DNA of 64,000 nt from Pisaster brevispinus (lineage: Eukaryota > Echinodermata > Asteroidea > Forcipulatida > Asteriidae), in assembly GCA_023634235.1 (NCBI GenBank), contig JAMKCF010000001.1, forward strand, positions 12,038,258 to 12,102,257, written 5' to 3'. Below are positions 1-10,659 of the stretch, piece after piece; positions within the stretch are counted from its first letter, which is position 1, and every line of letters starts with the position of its first letter. The notes beneath the pieces are model-generated. The model saw only the letters and a list, made by a program, of their open reading frames with translations. It did no database searches and had not been told where the DNA came from. The position numbers were made by a program, and so were the translations under genes.

Positions 1-262
1 TATAAAGTCAAAACAAGTTTGACGATCAGACGTATACTTTTTGAGATATGGTGGTCTCAAGATTGGCTAATTAAATATTCATGTCATTATAACTGAGTAA
101 ACTAATTAGGTTAAGTTAAGTACATTTTACTATAACTTCATGACCTAAGCTTTAATATGATATATGATCTGACTATTTTATACTAAGCCTAGTATGACTT
201 TAGGAGGTAACAAAATGCATGTACAAAACTTATGCCATTTTTGGTGGAAATAAAGAATAATA
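1..262 (+). repeat. 3' end of long repeat unit R, cut by window edge
   Basis: This stretch matches the terminal 270 bases of the units ending near 21,500, 23,550 and 26,200: the same order of 'aacaagtttgacg', 'tttttgagatatggt', 'attggctaattaaatattca', then 'tgatatatgat' and a tail 'aaagaataataat'. Only the tail end of the unit is in the window. It is followed by a hairpin array exactly as at 26.2 kb. Confidence 0.8.
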
Positions 263-280
263 ATGAGAAGGAAAACAACA

Positions 281-431
281 GCTGTTCCGACTCCTACATC
301 GGAACAGCTAAAAATAATAAAAATCTCGACGAAAACAAAACCTGTTAAGTCGGAACAGCTAATAATAATGATAAAAATAATAAAAATCTCGACGAAAACA
401 AAACCTGTTCCGACAGTAAGTCGGAACAGCT
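281..431. repeat. Hairpin minisatellite array (left)
   Basis: There are two complete hairpins and one half hairpin. The arms 'gctgttccga'/'tcggaacagc' (281-309) and 'ctgttccgac'/'gtcggaacag' (404-429) enclose loops ctcctaca and agtaa. The middle copy (341-360) has lost most of its left arm. Units are separated by AAT-rich spacers and the phrase 'aaatctcgacgaaaacaa'. The array is the same family as the one at 26,210-26,464. Confidence 0.85.
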
Positions 432-581
432 AATAAACATAAACTTGTGGTTTATGAGATACGATTTTTGTGAAATATGAAAATTCACCTTCCGGTTGTC
501 GACCGGGAGTAGATGTCAAAATTGGTCACTAGAGGATTGGAATAAGTTTACTCATTAAAAACTGCTGAACCAACCCGAACA

Positions 582-1544
582 ATGTTACTATGTGTAATGC
601 TTTTATATTTAACAAACACTTTGCATGCACTCATGCACCACTCGACACAAACATTGAAGAAGTATGGACCAGTCACTTCACAGTGGATGTTTGAGTTCGA
701 GCGCTTCATGGCCTTCTTGACGGGTCGCATTCTCAATCGAAAGCAGCCGGAGGCCACAGCATTTGAAACTTACAGGGTAAGTGCTTGTTTAAATTCTTAG
801 GCGTGAATTATAACAGTTTACACACATGGCCGGGCGGGTAGTACGGCTCACAGACTCTCCTGTACCACAATATTAGAAGTATACAAACAAGTATACAAAA
901 AGGCTTAGAAGTCCCTTAGTCTTTTGAAACAAAACACAAATGTGCAGCGTCTATTTTACGGGGGTTCCTCTTGAGCTTACGCCCGCCAGAAAGAAAAACA
1001 CTGCGACAGACGTTAACCCGGAAGTAGGTCCTACGCTTGTGAGTCGGCAACCCCACGATGCAATTAATGGGCCATATTTAAACAATCTCTGAAAGTTTTG
1101 ACCCTCAAATCGGTCATTTACTGAACAATTTGAGGGCCTACGAATTATTAATGAGCTCGGCACATTGATTTGGTTTCTTTTTTAGTAGGGTGCACCAATT
1201 ATGGTCAATGAATGAACCGCGCCATCCGTGAAGAAACGAAGGCATGATGAGAGAACTCTAGTGTGCTGATGTTTGTAAAAACACTGAGCTTGTTAACCAC
1301 TTCGCTGTTCCTCTAATAAACCCGAAACACACTCAAATATCAATTAAAAACAAAATGTTTTGACACACAGTTGTTGTATGATGAGTATAACGTTACCAAT
1401 ATGTGCAATATTGATTGCGATGATTTTTGTTTTCGTAAATAGATGTATGAATTCGGCCAATTCATGGCGATGGCAGGGTATCTTCCTGAGAGGAGTGTCT
1501 GCACTAGCAACACAATAGCTGTGCTTGCTGCAACCGAAGAATGA
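582..1544 (+). CDS. DUF4218-type transposase-associated fragment, two exons
   Basis: Exon one (582-776) reads a frame with 'HSTQTLKKYGPV' and 'WMFEFERFMAFLTGRILNR', then 'PEATAFETYR', and closes at a clean donor (agg|gtaagt). Exon two (1443-1544) follows a 'cgtaaatag' acceptor in the same phase, reads 'MYEFGQFMAMAGYLPER' and stops. This pattern (YGPV, W..FER, PEA...ETY) is that of DUF4218, a domain of unknown role found beside transposases of CMC/EnSpm-type DNA transposons. The upstream exons that would carry the transposase are not in the window, and the start at 582 is only the first ATG in the open frame. It is probably a captured or decayed 3' end. The family call comes from recognition, not from a search. 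Confidence 0.55.
777..1442 (+). other. Intron of the DUF4218-type fragment
   Basis: This is a 666-base stretch between a GTAAGT donor and a TAG acceptor. I see no gene in it. A short open frame on the minus strand (951-1163) has no recognisable content. Confidence 0.45.
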
Positions 1545-1906
1545 ACGGGTTTAGGTTAATGCGTCAATGTAGGGGCATTGCCTAATTACACATTTAAAAT
1601 TTTGAAAACTTTTTACAGATTTTGTTCTTACCACAAATACATGTACAGTGAATTTAGATGTATCCAAAAGTAAGCCGATTCAAAAACAACATTTTGGAGA
1701 ATATTGTGCAAGCTGAAGTCGGTATTTATCAAATTTGGTTGTTACAAAAACAACAGGGTTCTCCACAAGTGGTTTAGGACGTGGCGCCGGTCCAAAATTC
1801 TCAAAATAGGCCTACCTTTTGCGCCGGTTCAAAAATGTAGCGCCCGGACAAAAATTCTCGGAAATTACTTGCACAAGTAGGATTTCAGTTCGGGATCAGT
1901 GGTGTT
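1545..1906. other. No gene seen
   Basis: This is a non-coding stretch downstream of the DUF4218-type exon. It contains a short GC-richer patch (about 1,780-1,850) with repeated 'gcgcc(g)g...caaaa' phrases that looks like degenerate repeat DNA. Confidence 0.4.
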
Positions 1907-2000
1907 CGTGCAGAAATGATTTGTGCAATTGGCTTATCGTGCAGGAAGTTTGCGCAATTTGCCGATAGTGCAGGAATGGTTTGCGTAATATACCGATTGA
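1907..2000 (+). repeat. Three degenerate copies of a ~35-bp tandem repeat
   Basis: The phrase 'gtgcag[a/g]aa.g..ttg.g.aat' recurs at about 1,907, 1,939 and 1,969, separated by 'tggcttatc' or 'tgccgatag'. The last copy runs into the open frame that starts at 1,981, which makes the 5' end of that ORF doubtful. Confidence 0.5.
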
Positions 2001-2559
2001 CATCACACCAGATAATCCTTGTCTGCTGCAAGGAAAGAGACCAGTCGTGGACTTTACATTTACTAGAGGGGATAGCGAAAGCCTTGAGTCAATGGGTGTG
2101 ACAGCACAGGTTGGGAAGAAGTTTTTTGTGGCACAGAGGGAACACCCAAGGCGTCAAAAGTACACATGTTGTGAAATTGACTCAAATAAGACGGTCGTTT
2201 CATCCATTGTTGCAGGTCAGTTCACAACAGGGGGAACTTTAGCCAACAGATTGGGTGAAGGGTATCTGTTCCTTTGGCAGGTACTCTATTTCTTTCTGTG
2301 CCAGACAGGGGACAGTCAACTCAAGTTTGCTAAAGTGGAGTGGAAGGGTATACCTAATAAAGACTCAAGTACAAGGATTGTGGAAGGTACCCTGATAGAG
2401 ACTCAAGTACAAGGATTGTGGAAGGTACACAATGTAGCACAATTAACAACTATAGTTCCCCTTTCAAAACTATCTCCACCACTTACTACAGCTGTAGATT
2501 TAGAAAATAATTTGTGGATTTTAGATTTGAACGCTAAAAGTGTTAATGTGGTGAAGTGA
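1981..2559 (+). CDS. Unassigned 192-residue ORF, possible NHL-like gene fragment
   Basis: This is an uninterrupted 192-codon frame. The last third reads 'PLSKLSPPLTTAVDLENN' followed by 'LWILDLNAKSVNVV', which resembles the strands of an NHL/beta-propeller C-terminus, but I cannot assign a family. Codons about 127-152 contain a direct duplication: the phrase 'gactcaagtacaaggattgt' occurs at 2,362 and again at 2,399, so 'ETQVQGLW' partly re-reads the same DNA in another frame. That suggests a local tandem duplication within a formerly longer gene. No start context or splice sites are clear. It could also be a chance frame in a repeat. Confidence 0.3.
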   Translation: MRNIPIDITPDNPCLLQGKRPVVDFTFTRGDSESLESMGVTAQVGKKFFVAQREHPRRQKYTCCEIDSNKTVVSSIVAGQFTTGGTLANRLGEGYLFLWQVLYFFLCQTGDSQLKFAKVEWKGIPNKDSSTRIVEGTLIETQVQGLWKVHNVAQLTTIVPLSKLSPPLTTAVDLENNLWILDLNAKSVNVVK

Positions 2560-3540
2560 ATAGGTTGGTTTTTATCAAACCTTTAATAATGTCAGTGACG
2601 ATAGGGAGACCGGCACTTTTTGCATTTTGTTTTAAATTTTGGGTGACATTAGAAAGCTTGTAACCTGAGGATTACAATCGTGCTAAAATTAATTTCATAG
2701 CTTATTCTGGTGAGAAGTTACAGCAATTTTAATGCAAATTTTTAAGCGGCATTTTTCTGTCGTCATTTTTTACTTTGACCCCAAATTGTTTATAAAGCAA
2801 TTACTTGTGTATCTTGAAAGAAATAATATGCTAGATCTGACGGTACCAACAGACAGCAGGAACTATCAAATATAGTGCTTTTTAAATTAGTCTCAAATCT
2901 GTGTCATAGGTGGAGTTACAACCTTTACAAGATCAACCAAATGTTTGGGAGTTTGAACATTTTGCCTATTTATATTTACACAAAATGTACTTGTATAAGT
3001 TCTATGATGTGATTTGGTTAAAACAAACAGTAAACACAAACAGTGCACACATGATTCAGTCATGTGCATTTATTTAGATTTTTTAATGATCAGGCTAATG
3101 AACTTGCTCTTCTCAAACTTTTTCAAAATTGATTTCAACTTTTTGGCGCTCTTGATCAGTGCACAAATAAAGTGTGCATGGCCAAAACCAAATTTTACTG
3201 GTCATGGGGTAGAAATAAACACCTGACATACTGGGTTTCATTTAAGCCCCTGGATATGTATATAAAAAGGATCAAAAATTGTAATATAAAAAAAAATTGG
3301 GGTATTTTTTGGCTAGCCTTGCCAATCAGCGCAGCATTATTATTAAAATACATCAATGGTTTATTTGTTTAGCCAACAAAACAGTAAATATCATAAGAAC
3401 AACAGCAAAACCAGTGTGTTAATTTTTAAAGTTTTTGCATCTTGCAAAATCTGGCTAGCACCTTGCGGTCAAAAATATCGCAACCCCAATCAGCGGCCTG
3501 CCTTAGTTTAGAACCGCCACAGAATTGTTAACCTGGGGCC
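2560..3540. other. AT-rich stretch, no gene seen
   Basis: Several short frames (for example 3,014-3,226) are AT-rich and have no recognisable motifs. No RNA gene or repeat structure was seen. Confidence 0.4.
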
Positions 3541-3550
3541 GTGATGAATA

Positions 3551-3735
<185 letters not shown>

Positions 3736-3738
3736 TAG

Positions 3739-5080
3739 CTGTGTTGCTAAAGGGTATTGCGTGACCATCGATGAGGATGCTGTAAATGGTATTATTGCGA
3801 TGTTGAGTAGGGGAGTTTAGCAATAGGATGACTGTTTTGTCACTTTTGAGCTGAAGTTTATTTGTGACCATCCATTCCTTGATATCAGCAACACACGCTT
3901 CCGTACAAGCAACTACGGTGTTCGCATCCATGGAGACAAAGGGCATATAGAGTTGTGTGTCATCAGCATAAAGCTGAACAGACAGATCATTGTTGCGTGC
4001 GATGTTGGCAACAGGTGAGAAATATAAAGAAAATAACACCGGACCCAGCACTGATCCATGAGGAACGCCAAAACGTTATATAGTGTTGGATGAGTAGGAC
4101 CCGTTGATTTTTACAGTTTGGGAAGGGTTTTCCAGATATGATGTAAACCATTTCAAAGCAGTTCCAGTGATACCGAAATTGTTGTGAAGGCGTTGAAGGA
4201 GGATGTTAAACATCTCCGCGAGGTCCAAATCAGATGAGTTGTCAGGAAGACACAGTGATGGTTTAGTGTAGCAAACCATCGACAACAGAAAAAAGTGCTC
4301 TTGGGTTGGTTGCATTGTCAGATATCTTCAGCTTGAAATGCGAACGTCGGGCATCTCTAATGAACGAAAGTACCAGATTTCTTTGCTCTGTGAACATTTG
4401 CCGGTGAACAGTCAGACCAGATTTCCTCTACTGCTTTTCATGCATCCGCTTTTTCTTTTTTGCCTCGATTATGTCATGCGTGTACCAAGGGCTGTGGGGA
4501 CGATCTGGTAGTAGTCGCCTCTGTATCGGGGCGTGTCTATCAAGTAGTTTTCTGAGGGTAGATGCATAACACTCCACCTAAACAGACAGCTCAGATTCTG
4601 GTGTCATTGGTAGTTTTCAAAAGTTTCATGTTGAAGCTCTTACGCAAAATGACAGCAACACCCCCACCTCGCCGACCGGTTCTAGAAATATGTGTGCAAG
4701 TAAAGCCTCGGGGACAAATTTCCACGATGTGTTTTCGATCATCATCAGTTCCAGTAAACCAGGTTTCTGTTAGTGCCACAATATCTGAATTGCTCTAAAT
4801 GATGTAGTCAAAAATTAGGTCAGTTTTATTCCTTGCAGACCGACAGTTAAGAAGTGGTAAGTTCACATTTACAGTCCCATTTAGAGTTTCTTGGGTTGTA
4901 GTTTGACTTTGTATAGGGCTAACAGTGGTATGCATAGTAGTTGGAGTTGTGCATGTAGTTACCTCTGATCGTGTAGTAACAATACGTGAAGCCCCCCTTT
5001 GTTTATGTGCACCTCCACGGCGACCTCGGCGAGTAGGACGCCGTAGAGCTATCCCTGCATTGCATGCAGATCTCCAGGCT
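3739..5080 (-). pseudogene. CR1/L2-like LINE ORF2 remnant (copy A)
   Basis: Read on the minus strand from about 5,080 down. The endonuclease N-terminus 'LLNCRSARNKTDLIF', an in-frame stop, then 'ALTETWF' and 'RRGGGVAVIL' are the Asn and Glu motifs of an APE-type endonuclease (to 4,591). The rest of the endonuclease is deleted. A linker follows with 'LLDRHAPIQRR' and 'PHSPWY' (4,562-4,440). The reverse transcriptase runs 4,315-3,740: 'TGTALKWFTSYL', then after a stop and frame change 'VLGPVLFSLYFSPV' and catalytic 'LYADDTQLY'. It encoded the nicking and copying enzyme of a non-LTR retrotransposon of the same family as copy B. It is multiply broken and truncated by the GAC tract. Confidence 0.85.
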
Positions 5081-6239
5081 GCGTGGTCAGCAAACCACAG
5101 GAAAAAGGCCGTAGGTCTGGCCCATGGCGGTCACGGTCAGCCGATCCCCGGAGTCACTTACAGTCAAGAACGTGATGGATATTCCAAGAAAAATCCACCA
5201 CATCGTAGTCTGCTTATGCACAAAAAAATCAGTCCAGCAGCCTCCACACTCACAATATGACTATCATTCAAAAAATCTGCCAGATCAAAAAAAAAAAACT
5301 ACGATGAAAAATTCAACAATTTTTTCACAAATTTCCCAAGGACAGATGGAAAGCAGTGCAGCCTCACGGCGCTCAGCATTTTTTCTTGTAGTCGGGTGCC
5401 TTGGACACAGAGAAAAACGCAGGCGAAATGCCATTGTAAAATGGCTCACTTCTTGGTACCAGCCATCGTACACTTTTTCATGCTATCAATTGCTGCATGT
5501 AAAGGTGTGTGCGCGCGCCTGGGGGAGTATCATTCGTAGCCGTCGTTGTGAATGATTGGTCATTGGAAATTACCGCGCATCCTGGCCGGCGTGCAAAAAG
5601 TACACTGCAAAATTGGTAACGGAGCGGAACCCAAATTGGAGCCGGAGCCCAATCCGAGGTTTGGTTTATTTCAACCCCAGACGCCGATCATTTTGACCCA
5701 TTTTCTAAAAGTCCTTGGCGGTGCAATGCGTAATGAAAAAAAATAATTTTAATGACACATGAAAGCTAAGCATCAACGCCCCGCAGCATCAGAATTACGT
5801 CCACCCCGTCCATCTTGGATTGTGATCTGTGCTGTGCGACTTGCTGAAGTATGAGTATATGGTACACTTCGCATTATGGGAAAAATATTTTCACGTGGTC
5901 CAGGTTACCTCATTGTTGGTTACTTCTTACCACTGTTGTGCAAAATGCTACACTGCTGAAGGGTAAAACAAATGTTGTTTTACCCACTTCTTGACTAAAT
6001 AGATTCGAACCTTCGCGTTGTGCTATTTGATTTCTTATCCAATTTTGGGTACTGTTACCCTTTCCTTGGGTATATTTTAATTAAGTGAGGGGTACTACAA
6101 AAGTTATCGTTTTGCCCAATATTGAGCACATTTTACCCAGCAGCTTTACACATAAAGTTTTACACTTATTTTTGAGTGTACATGTATATTTATTTTAAAA
6201 ATTGTCATAACTAAAGGGAGGCGGCATCCAAAAAAAGAA
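5081..6239. other. No clear gene; probable 5' part of LINE copy A plus unique DNA
   Basis: The minus strand between about 5,080 and 5,555 stays partly open ('RRPTRRGRRGG' near 5,030 leads into the endonuclease) and may be 5' untranslated or ORF1-linker sequence of LINE A. From 5,560 to 6,239 the DNA is AT-rich with no open frame of note. Confidence 0.35.
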
Positions 6240-6257
6240 GCGAGAGGTTTCCCTCTT

Positions 6258-6280
6258 TTAATAATAATAATAATAATAGC
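6258..6280 (-). repeat. (ATT)n 3' tail of LINE copy B
   Basis: The plus strand reads 'aataataataataataata', i.e. ATT repeats at the 3' end of the minus-strand LINE, preceded on that strand by 'gctttataaatggtggct'. Short trinucleotide tails of this kind are how CR1/L2-like LINEs end. Confidence 0.7.
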
Positions 6281-9200
6281 CACCATTTATAAAGCGCATA
6301 AAGCATCGGCATCAATGCGCTGTTAACAAAACATTAAAAATCGTAAGCATTACAAATAGACAATCTAAAAATATTGTAAGCTACACACATTAAAATGAAT
6401 ACAAAAATGGAGGAACAATAAAAGTTAAAAAGTACCAAAATGAAGATTGACTGACACCGTCAAATGACTAAAAACACCCAAACTATCAACAACAAAAACA
6501 GAGAATAAAAAATCAATAGCACGCAGAAATGGGAATAAAATATTACAGTTCATAAGCAGTTCTAAAAAAGATGAGTCTTTAAACGAGAAATGAATTGAGT
6601 TGTGGTTTGTGGAGTGCGGAGTTGAAGTGGCAGAGAGTTCCAGAGCTTTGGTGAAACCGTTGAGAAACTTCTACTACCATAGGAGACCATGTTAGAAGAC
6701 TGTTCTTGGAGAAGGTGGAGTGATGTGGAACGAAGAGGACGGCATGGTTGATACAATGAAATGAGTTCTGAGATGTATGCGATTCTGTGACGTACTGGTA
6801 ACCAGTGAAGCTTGATTAAAGTCGGGGTGATGTGATCTCGTTTCCTGCTTAAAGTGATGAGTCTTGCGGCCATATTGTGAATGCGTTGAAGCTTATTGAG
6901 TTCTTTGTCAGGAAGTCCATAGAGCAGGCTGTTGCAATTATCCAAACGAGATGAAACAAAAGCATGGACAAGCTTTTCAGTGTTTGCTTTATCAAGATAA
7001 CGACGAAGTTTGCCTATTCTCCTGATTGCAAAAGATGCACTCCTACACACAGTATTGACGTGGTTGCTCAAGGTAAGATGCTTATCCAGGAGGACACCGA
7101 GGTCACAAACTTTTACTGATGGAGTGATGATGGTATTGCCAATGTTGATGTTAACATCCGTCACATTTTTGGCAAATCGCGATGTCACATGAAGTAACTG
7201 AGTTTTTGAGTCATTCAACTTGAGTTTGTTACAAGCCATCCAATTGCAAATATCATCGATACATTTCTCAACTTTGGTCTTGGCACTATCGCGATTTGAT
7301 GGTGTAATCACGACATAAAGCTGTGTGTCATCTGCATAAAAAACACTTGATAGGCCATGCTTTCTGATGATGTCCTCGATTGGCGCAGAATAAAGCACAA
7401 ACATTTCAGGGCCAACAACGGAACCCACAATCAAGTCCAGTTGGATCGGAAACCTCACCGTCGACAATTATGGACTGCACTCTGTTCTTCAAATATGACG
7501 AAAACCAGTCATGAGCCAAGCCTGAGACGCCGTATCTTAACCGAAGTCTGTCGAGTAAAATGTCATGATCCACCGTAATCGAATGCCGCGGATAAGTCTA
7601 AATAGAACAAGGATGGCTTAATCGTGATTATCCACGGCGCATAACAGATCATTAGTTACCCGAAGCAGTGTAGTCTCAACACTGTGGAACTGGCGATAGG
7701 CAGATTGACATTTGTTGTACAGTTCGTTTTCCTTGAGATAAGCTTGAAGCTGGCTCAGGGCGACACGTTCAATAACCTTTCCAAGGAACGGAAGGTTAGA
7801 TACCGGGCGAAAGTTCTTCAAGTCCTTGACGTCAAGCTTGGCCTTTTTAAGCAGTGGCGTGACAAGAGCTTGTTTTAGACAATCCGGAAATACACCTGAT
7901 TGAAGAGATGCATTGATAATCTCGGCAATTGATGGAAGCAGTTCAGGTTAGTATTCCTTGATAACACAAGCTGGCAATGGATCAAGGGAACATGATTTCA
8001 CAGCCGATTTCTTGATAACATCCAGAATATCATCACAGCTCATAGGTTCAAAGTGATCAAAGGTAGTCTGACACACATTATCCTCCTTAATATCTGTCAT
8101 AGGATTGGATTCAACAGACATATCGTCCAATATATTACGGATGTTTTTAATCTTCTGGTTGAAAAATTTGCTGAAGCGATTAGCCAGATCTTTCTTTGAG
8201 CTATGTGCAAGAAGTGCCTTAGCAGGTTTATACACAGTCATTTTATTGACAAGCTTATACATCTGCCGAGTGTTACAAGCAGATATTTCAGCGCAGTGAT
8301 ACTCAGTCTTTGCGCGGTCAAGTTCTTCCTTATACAGACGACAATGATCCCTGAAAGCCTGTTCATCCACAGCGAGCTTAGATTTTAACCACTTTCGCTC
8401 TAACTAGCGCTTTTTTCGTTTCTCTGCCCTATTCGCGTCATTGTACCAAGGTGCATGGGGTCGCAAGGAGATCTCACGAGTCTTTAGTGGTGCATGATGA
8501 TCCAGGAGAGTCGTAAGAGAGGTATAAAATGAATCTACCATCTCACCAGCGGAGCCAGTGCCAACTGGAAGCATGGTAAGAGAGTTTTCAATGTCTTTGC
8601 GAAACGCTTCAGGATCGATGGAGCGAAGCTTGCGGGATTTGATGACACGCTTGGTAGGACGAGGGCGAGACAGTTCAACCTCGCACATGATAGCAAAGTG
8701 ATCTGATGAAAGATCGCGCACAACTGATATGTTGGAAACAGGATCCTGAAACTCCCAAGTGATCAGCAAATCCAACCAATGACCATGTTTGTGCGTAGGC
8801 TCACGGATATGTTGTTTTAAACGCGCTGAAAACAATAAACCATTCATTGTTTTTGTTTCTTGACAGTCAAAGTTATCCATGTGGATGTTGAAATCCCCGG
8901 TTATGATCAGCTGACCTGAAGCGAGATTAGTTGATTCAATGAGCTTGATAAGTCTTCAAAAAACTGTTTGGTAGGTGCAGTTGAGCCAGGTCTGTACAGA
9001 ACAAAAAGCTGAACGACATCCCTCTTAGACTTGATATTGAAAGTTCAAGACAATCAAAGGTATTGTACTTGCGAGGAACCGTTTTCACTGCATATGGTTT
9101 GCGCATGACGACACAAATACCACCACAATGGTCATCATGATTTTACCTTTACAAAGAATCTGAATACCACTAATTCTTTTGTTGTCAATACACATATTTT

Positions 9201-9300
9201 TAAAAGTAAAACCAGACTTAAGTTTGCACAAAAAACCGACACCCCCATACGAGCGACCGGAGGAAACATCTTCATGGTCCATGATTTTTTTTTTTATCAT
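6258..9300 (-). pseudogene. CR1/L2-like LINE ORF2, near full length but broken (copy B)
   Basis: Minus strand from 9,300 downward. The endonuclease part has 'GRSYGGVGFL' near 9,250, the C-terminal endonuclease 'LSSDHFAI' near 8,700, a linker 'TTLLDHHAPLKTR', then reverse transcriptase segments 'FRPVSNLPFLGKVIER', 'HSVETTLLRVTNDLL', catalytic 'FYADDTQLY' (about 7,335) and the thumb and C-terminus ending 'LKTHLF' at 6,562. The last 300 residues (7,467-6,562) are one open frame. At least four frameshifts or stops break the rest, including the palm around motif A and the PQG box. The 3' end is marked by an (ATT)n tail at 6,258-6,280 on the same strand, typical of CR1/L2-like elements. No product can be made from this copy. 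Confidence 0.9.
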
Positions 9301-9360
9301 GGTGTTCTCTTAAACAGGTTGTCTAGCACCTTTGGCAATACTGGTAGCATAAGTAAATAG

Positions 9361-9609
9361 TTTGAGTCGTACCTCTGTAATCGCTCTAATAGGGTCAAAA
9401 TTGCCGGTGTTCTTTCTGATCCCCAAATATTAAACTTTGGTCTGCCACAGGGATCTGTAATTGGCCACCAATCGTTTTGTTTTTACACTCATCCAGTAGC
9501 TAACATAATCAAGTGTTATGACAATATTATGTATCACTTTTACGCGGATGACACGCAATTGTACATTTCGTTTGACCCTCTTATGTCAATGAATAATGGA
9601 TTTGAGTGA
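9361..9609 (+). pseudogene. LINE reverse transcriptase fragment, plus strand
   Basis: This is an 83-codon open frame with no ATG at its head. It reads 'FESYLCNRSNRVKIAG', 'LNFGLPQGSVIGHQ', 'PVANI' and catalytic 'FYADDTQLYISF', then a stop. These are the PQGS and YADD boxes of a CR1/L2-like reverse transcriptase, i.e. about 80 residues of the palm. It lies head to head with copy B, whose 5' end is 60 bases away, so it is a separate, oppositely oriented remnant rather than part of B. Confidence 0.85.
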
Positions 9610-9927
9610 GCTCTAAAGTCTACATTATTGATAACTACTTATACACAAATTATAATTGTACATATAAATGATAAATGCTACAGTTGTTATTTTTAGAATT
9701 TATGTGTGATAAAATGTAAATAACAAAAAATTTATATCATTTTACTTTCGTTCGACCATTTATCTCTCAACCAAGCAGCAATAGTTAATACGGAATCCTG
9801 AGCAGTTAATAAAAATATGCCAAACCTTTACCCAATAAACTTTTGAGGAGATTTAGCTTTAGAGCCATCTCGTTGAATCACGGGTAAACATATTTGTTTT
9901 TGCATTTATGATCACAAGTAACTCATT
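9610..9927. other. AT-rich spacer, no gene seen
   Basis: AT-rich sequence between the LINE fragment and the kinase fragment. Nothing recognisable. Confidence 0.4.
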
Positions 9928-10317
9928 TTGAAAAAATACTTACGTAAAAACAAGTCTGGTATTCTCCACAACAACGTGAAAAAAAACAACATCATGCGCA
10001 TGAAAGACTTCACTCCCATATTAATAGATTTTGGTAAAGCAAGCTCCATTGATGCGCTGGAAAGCTACAGATTCAAATCCACACAGGATATGATTGAATA
10101 CCAGAAGAAAAACCCTTGGGTAGCAACAGAAGTGCTGAAAGGTGAAAATCGCACCTAGTTGAGCGACATCTATTCTCTTGGACTTATTGCGTCATCGATT
10201 TGCAAAACTGTGCAACATAAAGTTCGATTAAGTACATTGCATCAAATCCTACGGTATTCTTATGTTGATGAACTACTTAAAAGGATGTCCCTTCCTAGTT
10301 TGATAGATATGCTCTAA
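9928..10317 (+). pseudogene. Protein-kinase-like C-terminal fragment with one internal stop
   Basis: A single frame gives 'GILHNNVKKNNIM' (catalytic-loop region, the usual HRD...N replaced by HNN...N), 'PILIDFGKAS' (DFG magnesium loop), 'NPWVATEVL' in place of the usual APE region, a TAG stop at 10,156-10,158, then 'LSDIYSLGLI' (DxxSxG of the alpha-F helix) and a short C-lobe ending at 10,317. The frame is otherwise unbroken for 130 codons. The ATP-binding N-lobe is not present upstream. It is intronless and may be a retro-copied or element-borne kinase fragment; such stand-alone kinases are common in invertebrate repeat DNA. A polyadenylation signal follows at 10,635. Confidence 0.7.
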
Positions 10318-10634
10318 TGACAATAACTTAACAAAACACGACAACCTCTTGAGAAAAATTTTTGTTATCAGTTAAAAAATTATTTATGTACTTATTTTTG
10401 GGACATTACTGATACATCATTAGTTTATGTGGTTTGAGCAGAAGCTTTTTGTTTCTTATGTTATGTGTAATTGTGTGGTTTGATATGAACTATTTTAATT
10501 GGAGAAATGACCTGCATATATATTGTTCATTTGTCTTATATATAAGAAAAAGGTCTTAAGTTTTTATATGATTGTCGTATATTTTTCCATCTTTCTAGAC
10601 AATCATACCTGTATTTTATTGTTTATTTTTCACA

Positions 10635-10640
10635 AATAAA
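10635..10640 (+). terminator. AATAAA polyadenylation signal
   Basis: AATAAA lies 318 bases after the last codon of the kinase fragment, in an AT-rich 3' region that ends in a C-run at 10,656. It may be its 3' end signal or chance. Confidence 0.35.
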
Positions 10641-10659
10641 ATCAATTGAAACTATTCCC

